A DNA stretch of 64,000 bases from Sphingobium fontiphilum (GCF_014196635.1 NZ_JACIEB010000008.1:62001-126000); one strand, 5' to 3'; shown: positions 44,131 through 52,715, counted from the stretch's first letter. Notes: generated by a model not told the origin, from the letters alone. Made by a program: numbers and translations.

Positions 44131-44189
44131 CCCACTCCGAGTCATGATATAGTTATTGCCCCAATTACCAGTCCAAGATTATGAGTGGG
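44131..44189. promoter_or_regulatory. Divergent promoter region with inverted repeat CCCACTC / GAGTGGG
   Basis: The gap between the seven-gene operon and the second caspase gene contains CCCACTC (44131-44137) and its inverted copy GAGTGGG (44183-44189), 45 nt apart, each followed inward by an AT-rich block (ATGATAT; AGATTAT). The symmetry and placement suggest a shared regulator site; no known consensus was recognised. Confidence 0.35.
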
Positions 44190-44227
44190 AGAGTTGCAAG
44201 GCAACAAAAAAGCGCGGGAGGCGACCA

Positions 44228-45922
44228 ATGCACAGGGGCTGGCGTGGATTTATGGCAACAGTATTATCTACTTTTGTCACACTCGCCGTCAATCCGGATG
44301 GCGCGTTGGCGGAAACCCGCGCCCTTCTTATCGGGTCGTGGCGGTTCGAATCCAAACTGATCATGGATCTGGCCGGGCCGGAGAACGACCTGGCGGCGAT
44401 GGAGACGGTGGTCCGTGGCCAGGGTGCGGTGGACGTTACGGTCTTGCGCAACGACGGGGTCAGTCGCACGACGGTTGAAACCGCGCTGCATGCGTTGGGC
44501 CTGCGATCGAAACCGGGCGACTGGATTTTCCTCTATTATACCGGCCATGGCGCCCTTGCCGAAGCGGCGATAAAGGGCACGCGAGACGGCGATACCGACC
44601 AGTTTCTGCCATTGCCCGGCTTCGACCCCGACATCAGCGATCCGGAGCGCTTCATCGTCGACAAGGATTTTTATACCTGGCTCGCCCTGTATGTGCCCAA
44701 AGGCGTGCAGGTGCTGATGATGGCCGACACCTGCCATTCCGGGACGCTCCATCGTTCGATCGACCCGCGCGTCCGCGGCATGGCTCCCCGCCTGACGCTG
44801 GGTGCGCGCAAAGTGGAACTGGGCGCGCGGCCCGCCCCGCGCTTCGCCAGCGTTCTTTCATCCGGCGAAACGCCCGCCAGCGCCAACCGCGACGACCTGC
44901 CCAACCTCTTTTACATCAGCGCGGCGCGGGACGATCAGATCGCCTGGGAAAATGCGTTGCCGGTGGAAGGCGCGCCTACCCGCGGCTTTCTGACCTGGTC
45001 TTTCGAACAGGGGCTGACGACGCCGCGCGCCGATGGCCGGGGAATGGCCGCCGATCAGAATGGCGACGGCGCCCTGTCCATCGGCGAACTGGGCGCCTAT
45101 CTCAATGTCCAGGTGCGGATGCTGAGCGGTCAGCGGCAGGAAAGCAACACCATCATCCCGCCGGGGCGGCAGGACCAGGGGGTGTTCGCAGCCGTGCCGC
45201 CGCCAGCCGTGCCGCCCACGCCGCCGCCGCTGCCCGGCCTTTATACCGCTGATTTGAATGCACGCGCCACCATCAGCGGCGACTATCCTTGGCGGGTCCT
45301 GACCGACGGACAGGGCGCCGATTTCGTCTGGGACGCAAGGACGCGTGTGATGCTGCGTCGGACGGGCGATGTCGTCGCTCAGAATGTGAAGGGCTTGGCG
45401 CAGGTGCGCGGGGTGATCGACAAATGGGCGGCGCTGGAGGCTTTGCGCCCGTTCCTGTCGGAATCCGGTGCGCGGCTGATGGTCGGCCCGCTCGACAATG
45501 GCGCACGCTATCCGTCCGGCGCGCCGGTCACCCTGGCGCTGGCCACCGTTTCGCCAGCGCAGGGAGCGCCGACCGGAGGCGACCAGACGCCCGCAGCCAC
45601 GCGGCGTTATGCGACCGTGTTCAACATTGCGTCCGACGGCACGGTGCAGCGGCTGTACCCGGTCGCAACGTCCGACGGCGATGGCGAACTGGCCATGGGT
45701 CAGTCGCTTCCCCTTCTGGAAAGTCAGGTCATCCCGCCTTTCGGCGCAGACCATGTCGTCGCGCTTGTCACGCCGCAGCCGCCGGATGATTTCCGGCTGC
45801 TGCTGCGGACGGTCGAAAATCAGCGCGCCGCCGCCCGGCTGGTCGCTCCGATCCGCGATCTGCTGGCGAGGTCGGCAGGGCGGGCGAGCCTGTCCATCGG
45901 CGAACTTTACACCGGCGATTGA
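44228..45922 (+). CDS. Secreted caspase-like protease (C14) with EF-hand-type loop
   Basis: 564 residues from the ATG at 44228 (GGGAGG 6 nt upstream), with a signal peptide (about 1-28). The caspase-fold domain (about 30-310) has His 107 in YYTGHGAL and Cys 169 in MADTCHSG. A canonical EF-hand-like calcium loop, DQNGDGALSIGE (residues 276-287), lies near its C-terminal edge. A Pro-rich hinge (about 322-335) leads to a beta-rich C-terminal domain (about 345-564) like the DUF4384-type tails of bacterial caspase proteins. It is divergent from the seven-gene operon. Confidence 0.88.
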   Translation: MHRGWRGFMATVLSTFVTLAVNPDGALAETRALLIGSWRFESKLIMDLAGPENDLAAMETVVRGQGAVDVTVLRNDGVSRTTVETALHALGLRSKPGDWIFLYYTGHGALAEAAIKGTRDGDTDQFLPLPGFDPDISDPERFIVDKDFYTWLALYVPKGVQVLMMADTCHSGTLHRSIDPRVRGMAPRLTLGARKVELGARPAPRFASVLSSGETPASANRDDLPNLFYISAARDDQIAWENALPVEGAPTRGFLTWSFEQGLTTPRADGRGMAADQNGDGALSIGELGAYLNVQVRMLSGQRQESNTIIPPGRQDQGVFAAVPPPAVPPTPPPLPGLYTADLNARATISGDYPWRVLTDGQGADFVWDARTRVMLRRTGDVVAQNVKGLAQVRGVIDKWAALEALRPFLSESGARLMVGPLDNGARYPSGAPVTLALATVSPAQGAPTGGDQTPAATRRYATVFNIASDGTVQRLYPVATSDGDGELAMGQSLPLLESQVIPPFGADHVVALVTPQPPDDFRLLLRTVENQRAAARLVAPIRDLLARSAGRASLSIGELYTGD

Positions 45923-45942
45923 ACGCCATGCCGCCGCCTGCT

Positions 45943-46608
45943 TCAGTTGCTCAGCACGACGGTCCGGCTTCTGGCGGCGCTTTTATTGCCGATATCGACG
46001 CGATATTGCCCGGACTTGCGCGGCGTGACCGCGCAGACCGGCGCATAATCGGCGTTATCGTCCAGGCAGACCTGCTTTCCCGACGCGTCGATCATCCGGA
46101 TATACATGTTCGTGCCAATGTCGCCGATGGCGCCGATGCGCAGCGGTTCGCCGCCCCTGGCGGTGACGTTGATGCGATAGGCATTGCGCGGACTGACGTC
46201 GAGGACGCGGCGCAACAGCCCCTTTCCGAACGCGGAAGCAACGACGCCCCGGCCCGATGCGGTTTGCGCCAGCCGGATTTGCAACAACAACGCCTCGTCG
46301 TCGCGCGCCAGCGCCTTGGCCTCTGCGAACAGGGCGTCAGGGGAGAAGGCGGCCTCGCCCTCGCCCATGCTCGCCCCTTCCGACACCGGCACCTGCTGCA
46401 ACATGCGCGCGGCGGTCAGCATGGCATGGGGATCGCGCTCGCGCCGGGCGAAGTCGGCGACCTGTCGCGCGGCGATCGCCTGCGCGAACGGATCGGCCGG
46501 CGCCGCGGCGGGCGAAGGCGCTGCGGGAGGCTCAGCCCTTTCCTGCGCCGCGACAGGATGAGAAGAGGCCAAGACCGCCAAACCTGCGATCAGGAATTTC
46601 CGCATCAT
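45943..46608 (-). CDS. Hypothetical secreted protein with PPC-like beta-sandwich end
   Basis: 221 residues from the ATG at 46608, whose GAGGGG site lies 7 nt upstream; the signal peptide is MMRKFLIAGLAVLASSHPVA. The central part is helical and Ala-rich; the C-terminal 80 residues (NAYRINVTARGGEPLRIGAI; DDNADYAPVCAVTPRKSGQY) resemble the bacterial pre-peptidase C-terminal beta-sandwich. Its start codon overlaps that of the divergent TIR gene. It is convergent with the second caspase gene. Confidence 0.7.
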   Translation of the reverse strand: MMRKFLIAGLAVLASSHPVAAQERAEPPAAPSPAAAPADPFAQAIAARQVADFARRERDPHAMLTAARMLQQVPVSEGASMGEGEAAFSPDALFAEAKALARDDEALLLQIRLAQTASGRGVVASAFGKGLLRRVLDVSPRNAYRINVTARGGEPLRIGAIGDIGTNMYIRMIDASGKQVCLDDNADYAPVCAVTPRKSGQYRVDIGNKSAARSRTVVLSN

Positions 46609-47554
46609 GTCCAATCCCCTCGGTAAGATCTTCAAGTCCCCGCTGGATACTGCCGCGGCGGTCGGAAAGCCAGTGCTTGCGGGCAGCGCGGAACTGGCGG
46701 GCTATGCGCATAAGCAATTGTCCGATCTCATTGCGGGCGGCGGCAATGGACGCTACGCCGCCTTCATCAGCTACAGCCATGCCGACATGAAGGTCGCGCG
46801 CTGGCTGCACCGCGCCATCGAAAATTACCGCGTGCCCCGCGCGCTGGCGGGGACGATGGGCGATCGCGGGCCCATCCCCGCCCGACTGCGCCCGATCTTT
46901 CGCGACGAGGACGAACTGGCCGGCGCCGCCGAACTCGGCCCCAAATTGCAGGGCGCGCTGGCCCGGTCAGACGCGCTGATCGTCATCTGTTCGCCGGCGG
47001 CGGCGCGGTCTGTCTGGGTGGACAAGGAAATCCGTTCGTTCAGGCAATGCAACCCGGCGGCCCCGATATTCGCCCTGATCGCTGCGGGCGCGCCTGGCGA
47101 TCCCGACGCCGAATGTTTCCCCCCCGCGCTGCTGTTCGCGGTGGACGCGGCAGGCGAACTGGATCGCAGCCAACCGCTGGAGCCGCTGGCGCCGGACCTG
47201 CAAAAGAACGAACGGCATATCGCCAAGCTCAAACTGATCGCGGGCCTGCTGGGCGCGCCCTACGCCGCGCTCTACCGCCGCGACCAGCGCCGCACCCGGC
47301 GGATCGCCGCCGCCCTGTCCGCCGCCGCCCTGTTGCTCATCCTGGTGCTGAGCAGCCTGTCGATCGCCGCCTTCACCTATGCCCGGATGGCGGTGCAGCA
47401 ACGGAACGAGGCGAACGCCGCGCGCAAATTGGCCGAGCAGAACGCCGACAAGGCCGAAAGGCGGGCCTGGCTGGCGCAAGTGGCCGCGCAGGAGGTCCGC
47501 CGCATGGCCGTCGAAGGCAATAATTGCCCGCCCCCCGCCGACACGAAGGAATGA
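46607..47554 (+). CDS. TIR domain protein with C-terminal membrane helix
   Basis: 315 residues. The TIR domain is at about 48-190: GRYAAFISYSHADMKVARWL, FRDEDELAG and VWVDKEIRSF, where E141 is in the position of the NADase catalytic Glu. One membrane helix lies at about 233-257 (IAAALSAAALLLILVLSSLS) followed by a coiled-coil-like tail (about 260-300). TIR domains of bacterial systems often deplete NAD+ or make signalling nucleotides; activity here is inferred from the conserved residue. The ATG overlaps the start of the divergent gene. It is the last gene before a dipeptidase remnant. Confidence 0.88.
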   Translation: MSNPLGKIFKSPLDTAAAVGKPVLAGSAELAGYAHKQLSDLIAGGGNGRYAAFISYSHADMKVARWLHRAIENYRVPRALAGTMGDRGPIPARLRPIFRDEDELAGAAELGPKLQGALARSDALIVICSPAAARSVWVDKEIRSFRQCNPAAPIFALIAAGAPGDPDAECFPPALLFAVDAAGELDRSQPLEPLAPDLQKNERHIAKLKLIAGLLGAPYAALYRRDQRRTRRIAAALSAAALLLILVLSSLSIAAFTYARMAVQQRNEANAARKLAEQNADKAERRAWLAQVAAQEVRRMAVEGNNCPPPADTKE

Positions 47555-47585
47555 TCGGTTTGTGCCGCCGTCGACCGGATGCCGC

Positions 47586-47726
47586 GGCCGGACCGACGCC
47601 GCCTTCCCCAGACCGGCGGGGAAGAATGTGCTGGGGGTGATGGGGAAGGCGAAACAGGTGGCGGAAGGCTTGAGGGGGGAGCCTATCGGTGCAGGTGTTG
47701 GGGCGGGGGAAAGTTTCGCGGGATAG
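47586..47726 (+). pseudogene. Remnant of the 3' end of a membrane dipeptidase gene
   Basis: 46 codons in one frame ending in TAG encode GKNVLGVMGKAKQVAEGLRG then EPIGAGVG. This matches the last 47 codons of the intact dipeptidase at 32820-34097 (20 of 26 core residues identical), in the same orientation, but no catalytic domain precedes it: the TIR gene ends 31 nt upstream. It is thus a decayed or truncated paralogue, not a gene. The two copies flank the Mla/caspase/RyR/TIR block. Confidence 0.75.
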
Positions 47727-48198
47727 AGGGGCTGTAAGCGACCAGAGCCGGTCGTTCACGTCAGGCGCCCCAAGCCAAGCCTCCGCTTCCGGCTGGAGCT
47801 GCCGGTGGGGCGCTTGGAACCGGACATTCAGCTATGGCGTGGATTGAGACTATTCTGCCATCGACCACGTGCTGGATAAGTGGCGGCTGAATCTAGAAGC
47901 AGTCGGATGGACTCCGCACGACGCTCTCCCAACCACCACACCGACCCTTCTAGTGACACGGGAAAATTGCCTTCTATTTCCTTCCATCTTGCGGTAAGTT
48001 TCGGAATTGATGAGTGGTTTTGACTGTCAATCTCGGAAATATCGATTCAGATGACGATCTCTTTCGCCTGATCATTGCACGGTGATTGCAGACAACCCTT
48101 CGGAAATGGGACTTAATGGATTTTGGAGGCCTAAATTGGATCTAGCAGCAACGAGCTTCTTCCGCCGGGCCCTCCTTTTTTTGGGCGCGCCAAATCAA
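47727..48198. other. Intergenic region without recognisable gene
   Basis: About 470 nt after the dipeptidase remnant. The first part is GC-rich with scattered fragments; an AACCGGACATTC piece resembles the reverse complement of sequence near 49290, so both may be decayed copies of one repeat. The second part turns AT-rich toward the next gene. No intact ORF, RNA gene or clear terminator was seen. Confidence 0.5.
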
Positions 48199-48999
48199 AT
48201 GAGTCTCGTCGTGAGATTCGCAAATCTAAGCCTTGTTTTAGCTGCTACCATGGCATCGTTGCCGGTTTTTTCTCAAACCATTGGTTCGCATAGTTCAGTA
48301 AAAATTGAGTGGATTACAATATCGGTACCGACGGTTAAAAATCAAGTTCCCGTACCGATTTATAGAAACTCCCCAAGATTATTCACCAAAGTTACGCCGA
48401 AGGATTTATTCACAACTTCTATCGACATGAGAGACGGGCCTTTGCGAATGACGAGCGGAGGCAACTCTATTCCAGCCGGAACTTTACTGGCTCGGTCGTC
48501 TAATCTACATGAGCGGTTTTGCGAGCTAGCGCGACGGCGCAAGCAGAATTTCATCTACTGTGTTGAAGATTGGGATAGAGATGGATTGTTGGATACTATT
48601 TCCGGTGTTCCTACGATGGTTATATCGGGGAATACTAGAAATAATTACGAGATATTGATTGGATCGCTTGAAACAAAATTTAGCGCTCCATTAGAATCTC
48701 CAGTATCTATAAGCTCGCTATCTCCTGTATTTGCCTCGGAAAATGCATCTTTCGACGTGATGTTAACGCAAACTAGCAAAAAATCGATCGCACTCTGTAT
48801 TTGGCGGTATGCAGGTAATCCCCTGATAGATGGATTGGGGTATGCGCCATTTTGTGGCCCAAGTTGGAATCTAACTACCACGGATCTTCCCAAAATCGTT
48901 TCAATATATGGCGGAAAGTTTGAGGTGGTCAGGTCCAGTAGTGGAACCATCGAGGTACAAATAGATCCGCCGCCCGCTGGGCTCTCCTTTCCCAATTAG
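48199..48999 (+). CDS. AT-rich hypothetical secreted protein
   Basis: About 266 residues from the ATG at 48199, which gives a good signal peptide (FANLSLVLAATMASLPVFSQ); in-frame starts further upstream lengthen the N-terminus. The base composition is much more AT-rich than the surrounding genes and codon use differs, a sign of recent horizontal transfer. The mature protein looks beta-rich, with an Asp-rich segment CVEDWDRDGLLDT that resembles a calcium-binding loop and several Cys. No family was recognised. It stands alone between two gene-poor stretches. Confidence 0.6.
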   Translation: MSLVVRFANLSLVLAATMASLPVFSQTIGSHSSVKIEWITISVPTVKNQVPVPIYRNSPRLFTKVTPKDLFTTSIDMRDGPLRMTSGGNSIPAGTLLARSSNLHERFCELARRRKQNFIYCVEDWDRDGLLDTISGVPTMVISGNTRNNYEILIGSLETKFSAPLESPVSISSLSPVFASENASFDVMLTQTSKKSIALCIWRYAGNPLIDGLGYAPFCGPSWNLTTTDLPKIVSIYGGKFEVVRSSSGTIEVQIDPPPAGLSFPN

Positions 49000-49399
49000 A
49001 CATGAACCGATGGACCTTATTTGAATACGACCTCAACTCACCTACCACCCGCATAATGGCTTGCCATCGCAACTGAACGCGATCCTGCCTTGAGGCTTTT
49101 GTGCGACAAATAGGGTTCACCTGACGCACAAACCAAGGCATTTGTTGGCATCGGTGTGTTACGCTCGAATTGGCACCATCTGGTCGAAAGTCATGACGGA
49201 TAAAAGGCCGATTTCCCGGTGAAGGTGCTCCAAACGCGACAGTTTGAAATCGGCCCACCTTCCCGTTTCCCGCTGCGGCTTGCCGCCTTTCAGAATGTCC
49301 GGTGCCAGTCTGAAAGCCGCCCTTTCGACGCCGACCCGTGAATGGCAGCATTGCCCCAAGCCCCGCCAACCTAACAAGCGCGGAGTCCATCCTCGCCCC
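49000..49399. other. Intergenic region without recognisable gene
   Basis: 400 nt after the AT-rich gene. The sequence returns gradually to high GC. It contains a degenerate segment around 49290 (GAATGTCCGGTGCCAG) related in inverse orientation to sequence near 47820, but no intact ORF, tRNA or hairpin of note. Confidence 0.5.
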
Positions 49400-49588
49400 C
49401 TACTCCCCCTCATCCCTCTCCCGCCTTGCCCCATCCAGCAACCGCGCCCGCGCCTCCTCCTCCCGCTCGGCCGCCTGCCGCTCCGCTTTCGTCCGGCCAT
49501 GTTTCGCACGGTTGGCGTCGGCGGTCGCCTGCGCGGTCGCCCTTGCCTTGGCCTTGCGCGCCATGCGCAGGTTGATGATCTCCGCCAT
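49400..49588 (-). CDS. DUF4169 family small protein
   Basis: 62 residues, highly charged and helical: MAEIINLRMARKAKARATAQ, then RTKAERQAAEREEEAR. This is the standard DUF4169 pattern, common and uncharacterised in alphaproteobacteria. It lies 8 nt downstream of the epimerase gene stop and is probably co-transcribed with it. Confidence 0.8.
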   Translation of the reverse strand: MAEIINLRMARKAKARATAQATADANRAKHGRTKAERQAAEREEEARARLLDGARRERDEGE

Positions 49589-49596
49589 CGCCCGCC

Positions 49597-50592
49597 CTAT
49601 CCGTTATAGCCGCGATACCATTCCACAAAGCGCGGCACGCCGACCTCGATGCCGGTCGTCGGCGCATAGCCGATGTCGGCGGCGATGGCGCTGATGTCGG
49701 CATAGGTGGCGTGGACGTCGCCCGGCTGCATCGGCTGGAAATCGATCTGCGCCTTGCGGCCGCAGGCCTCCTCCAGCACCGCGATCAGGTGCATCAGCTC
49801 TTCGGGCCGGTTGTTGCCGATATTATAGAGCCGGTGGGGCGAGCGGCTGCCCCCCGCCTTGGGTCCGCCATCGTCGGCGGGCGGATGGTCGAGGCAGCCG
49901 ATCACCCCCGACACGATATCGTCAATATAGGTGAAGTCGCGCTGCATCCGGCCATGGTTGAACACCGGGATCGGCTCGCCCGCCAAAATCTTGCGGGTGA
50001 AAATCCACATCGCCATGTCCGGCCGCCCCCAGGGGCCATAGACGGTGAAGAAGCGCAGGCCCGTCATCGGGATGCGGAACAGATGGGCATAGGTTTCGCT
50101 CATCAACTCGTCCGCCCGCTTGGTCGCGGCATAGAGCGAGACGGGGTGATCGACCCGGTCCTCCACGCGGAAGGGCAGGCTGTCATTGCCGCCATAGACG
50201 GAGGAGGAGGAGGCGTAGACCAGATGCCGCACCCGCCGCTCGCGCGCCAGTTCCAGCATCGTCACATGGCCCGCCAGGTTCGACCGCACATAGGCCTGCG
50301 GATTTTCCAGCGAATAACGCACCCCCGCCTGCGCGCCGAGATGGATGATGGCGTCAATATGCTGGCCATGGAGGGCAGCGGCGACCGCACCGGCATCGGC
50401 GAAATCCAGTTCGGCAAAGGTGAACAGCTTGCCATGCGCCGTTTCCAGCCGGGCGACGCGGTCGCGCTTCAGGCTGACGGCGTAATAGTCATTCATATTG
50501 TCGATGCCGGTCACCGCCCGGCCATCGGCCAGCAGCCGGTCGGCCACCTGCATCCCGATGAACCCCGCCACGCCAGTCACCAGGATCGTCAT
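49597..50592 (-). CDS. NAD-dependent epimerase, UDP-glucuronate 4-epimerase type
   Basis: 331 residues from the ATG at 50592. It is an extended short-chain dehydrogenase with NAD motif GVAGFIG, catalytic SLYAATKRADE (Tyr and Lys) and a substrate region PMTGLRFFTVYGPWGRPDMA typical of UDP-glucuronate/galacturonate epimerases. It supplies UDP-galacturonate for surface polysaccharide. The upstream open frame to 50742 lacks the fold. It is divergent from the acyltransferase gene. Confidence 0.9.
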   Translation of the reverse strand: MTILVTGVAGFIGMQVADRLLADGRAVTGIDNMNDYYAVSLKRDRVARLETAHGKLFTFAELDFADAGAVAAALHGQHIDAIIHLGAQAGVRYSLENPQAYVRSNLAGHVTMLELARERRVRHLVYASSSSVYGGNDSLPFRVEDRVDHPVSLYAATKRADELMSETYAHLFRIPMTGLRFFTVYGPWGRPDMAMWIFTRKILAGEPIPVFNHGRMQRDFTYIDDIVSGVIGCLDHPPADDGGPKAGGSRSPHRLYNIGNNRPEELMHLIAVLEEACGRKAQIDFQPMQPGDVHATYADISAIAADIGYAPTTGIEVGVPRFVEWYRGYNG

Positions 50593-50724
50593 ATTCCATA
50601 CCTCATTCGCATCGCTTGCGACCCTTCTCCACGGGATATTGCGCCGCGGCAAGAGCCGATCCGGCGCACCCTTAAGCAGCGGGGATTTAGCTATTCCTAA
50701 TCTTTGACGTTTAGGGGACAGGCC

Positions 50725-51846
50725 ATGGACATGTCCGTTCACCCATCGCCGCCTTCACCGGGGACTGGCCAGCGCGCGCGCTGGGCCGATCTGGCGCGCG
50801 ACGCGGCGGAAGCCAACGCCTTTTACGCGCCCGACATGCTGGGCGCGGCGCTGGATCATCTGGCGGGCGGCGGCGCCGTGCGGCTGGTGGAGGCCTATGC
50901 GGGCGAGACGCTGATCGGGCTGATGCCGGTGTCGATCGCGGGCCATCATGGCCGCCTTCCCATAGCATGCGCCACCAACTGGATGCACCATCACGCCTTT
51001 TTCGGCGCGCCGATGCTGCGCCGGGGGCATGAACAGGCGGCGTGGGCGGCGATGCTGGCGCAGCTCGACGCCGCGTCCTGGGCGCCGCATTTCCTCCACC
51101 TGACCGGGCTGGACGCCGCCGGGGCCAATGCCGCCGCGCTGGAGGCGGTTTGCGCGACGCAGGGCCGCGCGCGCCACGAAATCCACCGTTACGACCGGGC
51201 GCTGCTGCGCTCCGACCTGTCGGCGGACGATTATTGGGAAAGCCATGTGCGCGCCAAAAAGCGCAAGGAAATCCGCCGCCTGCAAAAAAGGCTGGCGGAC
51301 CTTGGCGCGGTCGCTGACCGCAAGCTGGCGGCGCGGGATGAGCTTTCGGGCTGGTGCGGCGAATTTCTGGCGCTCGAACGGTCGGGGTGGAAGGGGCGGG
51401 AGGGCACGGCGCTCGCCTGCAACCCGGCCGACGCCGCCTTTTTCCGCGCCGCCTGCGCCGCCGCCTTCGATGCGGGGCGGCTGCATTTCCTGCGGCTCGA
51501 CCTTGACGGGCGCGCCATCGCCATGCTGGTCAATTTCCGCCATCAGGGCGGCGCCTTTTCCTTCAAGATCGCCTTCGACGAGGACCTGGGCCGTTTTTCG
51601 CCCGGCGTGCTGATCGAACTCGCCAATCTGCGCCATGTGCAGGGCGATGACGGCATCGGCTGGATGGACAGTTGCGCCGCGCCCGACCACCCGATGATCG
51701 ACAGCCTGTGGGCCGAACGCCGCTCCATCGTGCAATATCGCGTGGCGCTGAAGGGCGCGGGCCTTACCCGGCTGAAACGCCATGCCGCAATGACATTGGC
51801 CGACGGGGTCGACCGTCTCGCCCGCCTGATGAAAGGACAAGCATGA
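50725..51846 (+). CDS. CelD/BcsL-like GNAT-fold acyltransferase, first copy
   Basis: 373 residues from the ATG at 50725, after AGGGGACAGG. Double-GNAT organisation: an N-terminal fold (about 20-190) and a C-terminal fold (about 210-345) with the typical DGRAIAMLVNFRHQGGAFSF and AFDEDLGRFSPGVLIELANL. Proteins of this type modify polysaccharide or peptidoglycan precursors. It overlaps the cupin gene by ATGA. A similar protein is encoded at 52693-53763 on the opposite strand. Confidence 0.82.
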   Translation: MDMSVHPSPPSPGTGQRARWADLARDAAEANAFYAPDMLGAALDHLAGGGAVRLVEAYAGETLIGLMPVSIAGHHGRLPIACATNWMHHHAFFGAPMLRRGHEQAAWAAMLAQLDAASWAPHFLHLTGLDAAGANAAALEAVCATQGRARHEIHRYDRALLRSDLSADDYWESHVRAKKRKEIRRLQKRLADLGAVADRKLAARDELSGWCGEFLALERSGWKGREGTALACNPADAAFFRAACAAAFDAGRLHFLRLDLDGRAIAMLVNFRHQGGAFSFKIAFDEDLGRFSPGVLIELANLRHVQGDDGIGWMDSCAAPDHPMIDSLWAERRSIVQYRVALKGAGLTRLKRHAAMTLADGVDRLARLMKGQA

Positions 51847-52715
51847 CCGCCCTTGGCGCCCTCTCCGCCGCACATGACAGCCGCGCCTTTTCCGACAGCG
51901 CCCGCGTCGCATTCGGCGCGGCCTATCCTGATCGCCCTGCGAAGCTCACCCATGATCTGGTCGATCATCCGCTGCTGACGCTCGACGCGCTGGCGACATT
52001 GGCGGAAAAAATGCCGGCCGATGCGGTCGAATATAATCTGGGCGCATTGCCGCTGGGCGTCCGGCCGGAAGACACCCCGTCCAACGGGCTGACGCTGGGC
52101 GAAACGATCCGCACCATTGAAAGCAATGGCAGTTGGGCGGTGCTCAAAAATGTCGAGCGCGACCCCGATTATGCCGCGCTGCTCGATGCCGCGCTGGCGG
52201 AACTCGAACCCATCGTCGCGCGCAAGACCGGGCCGATGCTGCACCGCGAAGCCTTCATCTTCATCACCTCGCCGGGCAGCGTGACGCCGTTCCACATGGA
52301 CCCGGAACATAATATCCTGCTCCAGATCAGGGGCGAAAAGACGATGACCGTCTTTCCCGTCGCCGATCCCGCGCTGGTGCCGCCCGAAAAGAGCGAGCAA
52401 TTCCACGGCGGCGGCCACCGCAACCTGATCTGGGACGACGCCTTCATGGCGAAGGCCAGCCATAATCTGCTGCAACCGGGCGACGCCATCCACATGCCGG
52501 TCAAGGCCCCGCATTTCGTCAAGAACGGCCCCGCCGTCTCCGTCAGCCTGTCGATCACCTGGCGGTCGGAACGCAGCGTGGCGGAGGGCGAACTGCACAG
52601 CCTCAATGCCCTGCTGCGCAAGCGCGGCCTGCCGGTGGTGAAGGTCGGCGAAAAGCCCGAAAGCCAGTCGGTCCAGCGCCTGCTCTACCGCATCATGCGG
52701 AAGCTGGGCGTTTAA
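51843..52715 (+). CDS. Cupin-like JmjC-fold protein, possible 2OG oxygenase
   Basis: 290 residues. The jelly-roll core (about 130-240) shows H-x-D in TPFHMDPEHNILLQI and a distal His in IHMPVKAPHFV, suggesting Fe(II)/2OG chemistry. The residues around them match JmjC-like cupins of the kind paired with acyltransferase genes. It starts in an ATGA overlap with the acyltransferase gene. Its 3' end overlaps the convergent second acyltransferase gene by 23 nt. The substrate is unknown. Confidence 0.8.
   Translation: MTALGALSAAHDSRAFSDSARVAFGAAYPDRPAKLTHDLVDHPLLTLDALATLAEKMPADAVEYNLGALPLGVRPEDTPSNGLTLGETIRTIESNGSWAVLKNVERDPDYAALLDAALAELEPIVARKTGPMLHREAFIFITSPGSVTPFHMDPEHNILLQIRGEKTMTVFPVADPALVPPEKSEQFHGGGHRNLIWDDAFMAKASHNLLQPGDAIHMPVKAPHFVKNGPAVSVSLSITWRSERSVAEGELHSLNALLRKRGLPVVKVGEKPESQSVQRLLYRIMRKLGV

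Noticed and set aside
33954-47726. Dipeptidase 3' repeat as a phage-type attachment site
   Set aside because: The two copies are diverged and protein-like in pattern, and no integrase gene lies between or beside them; an old duplication or exchange scar fits better.
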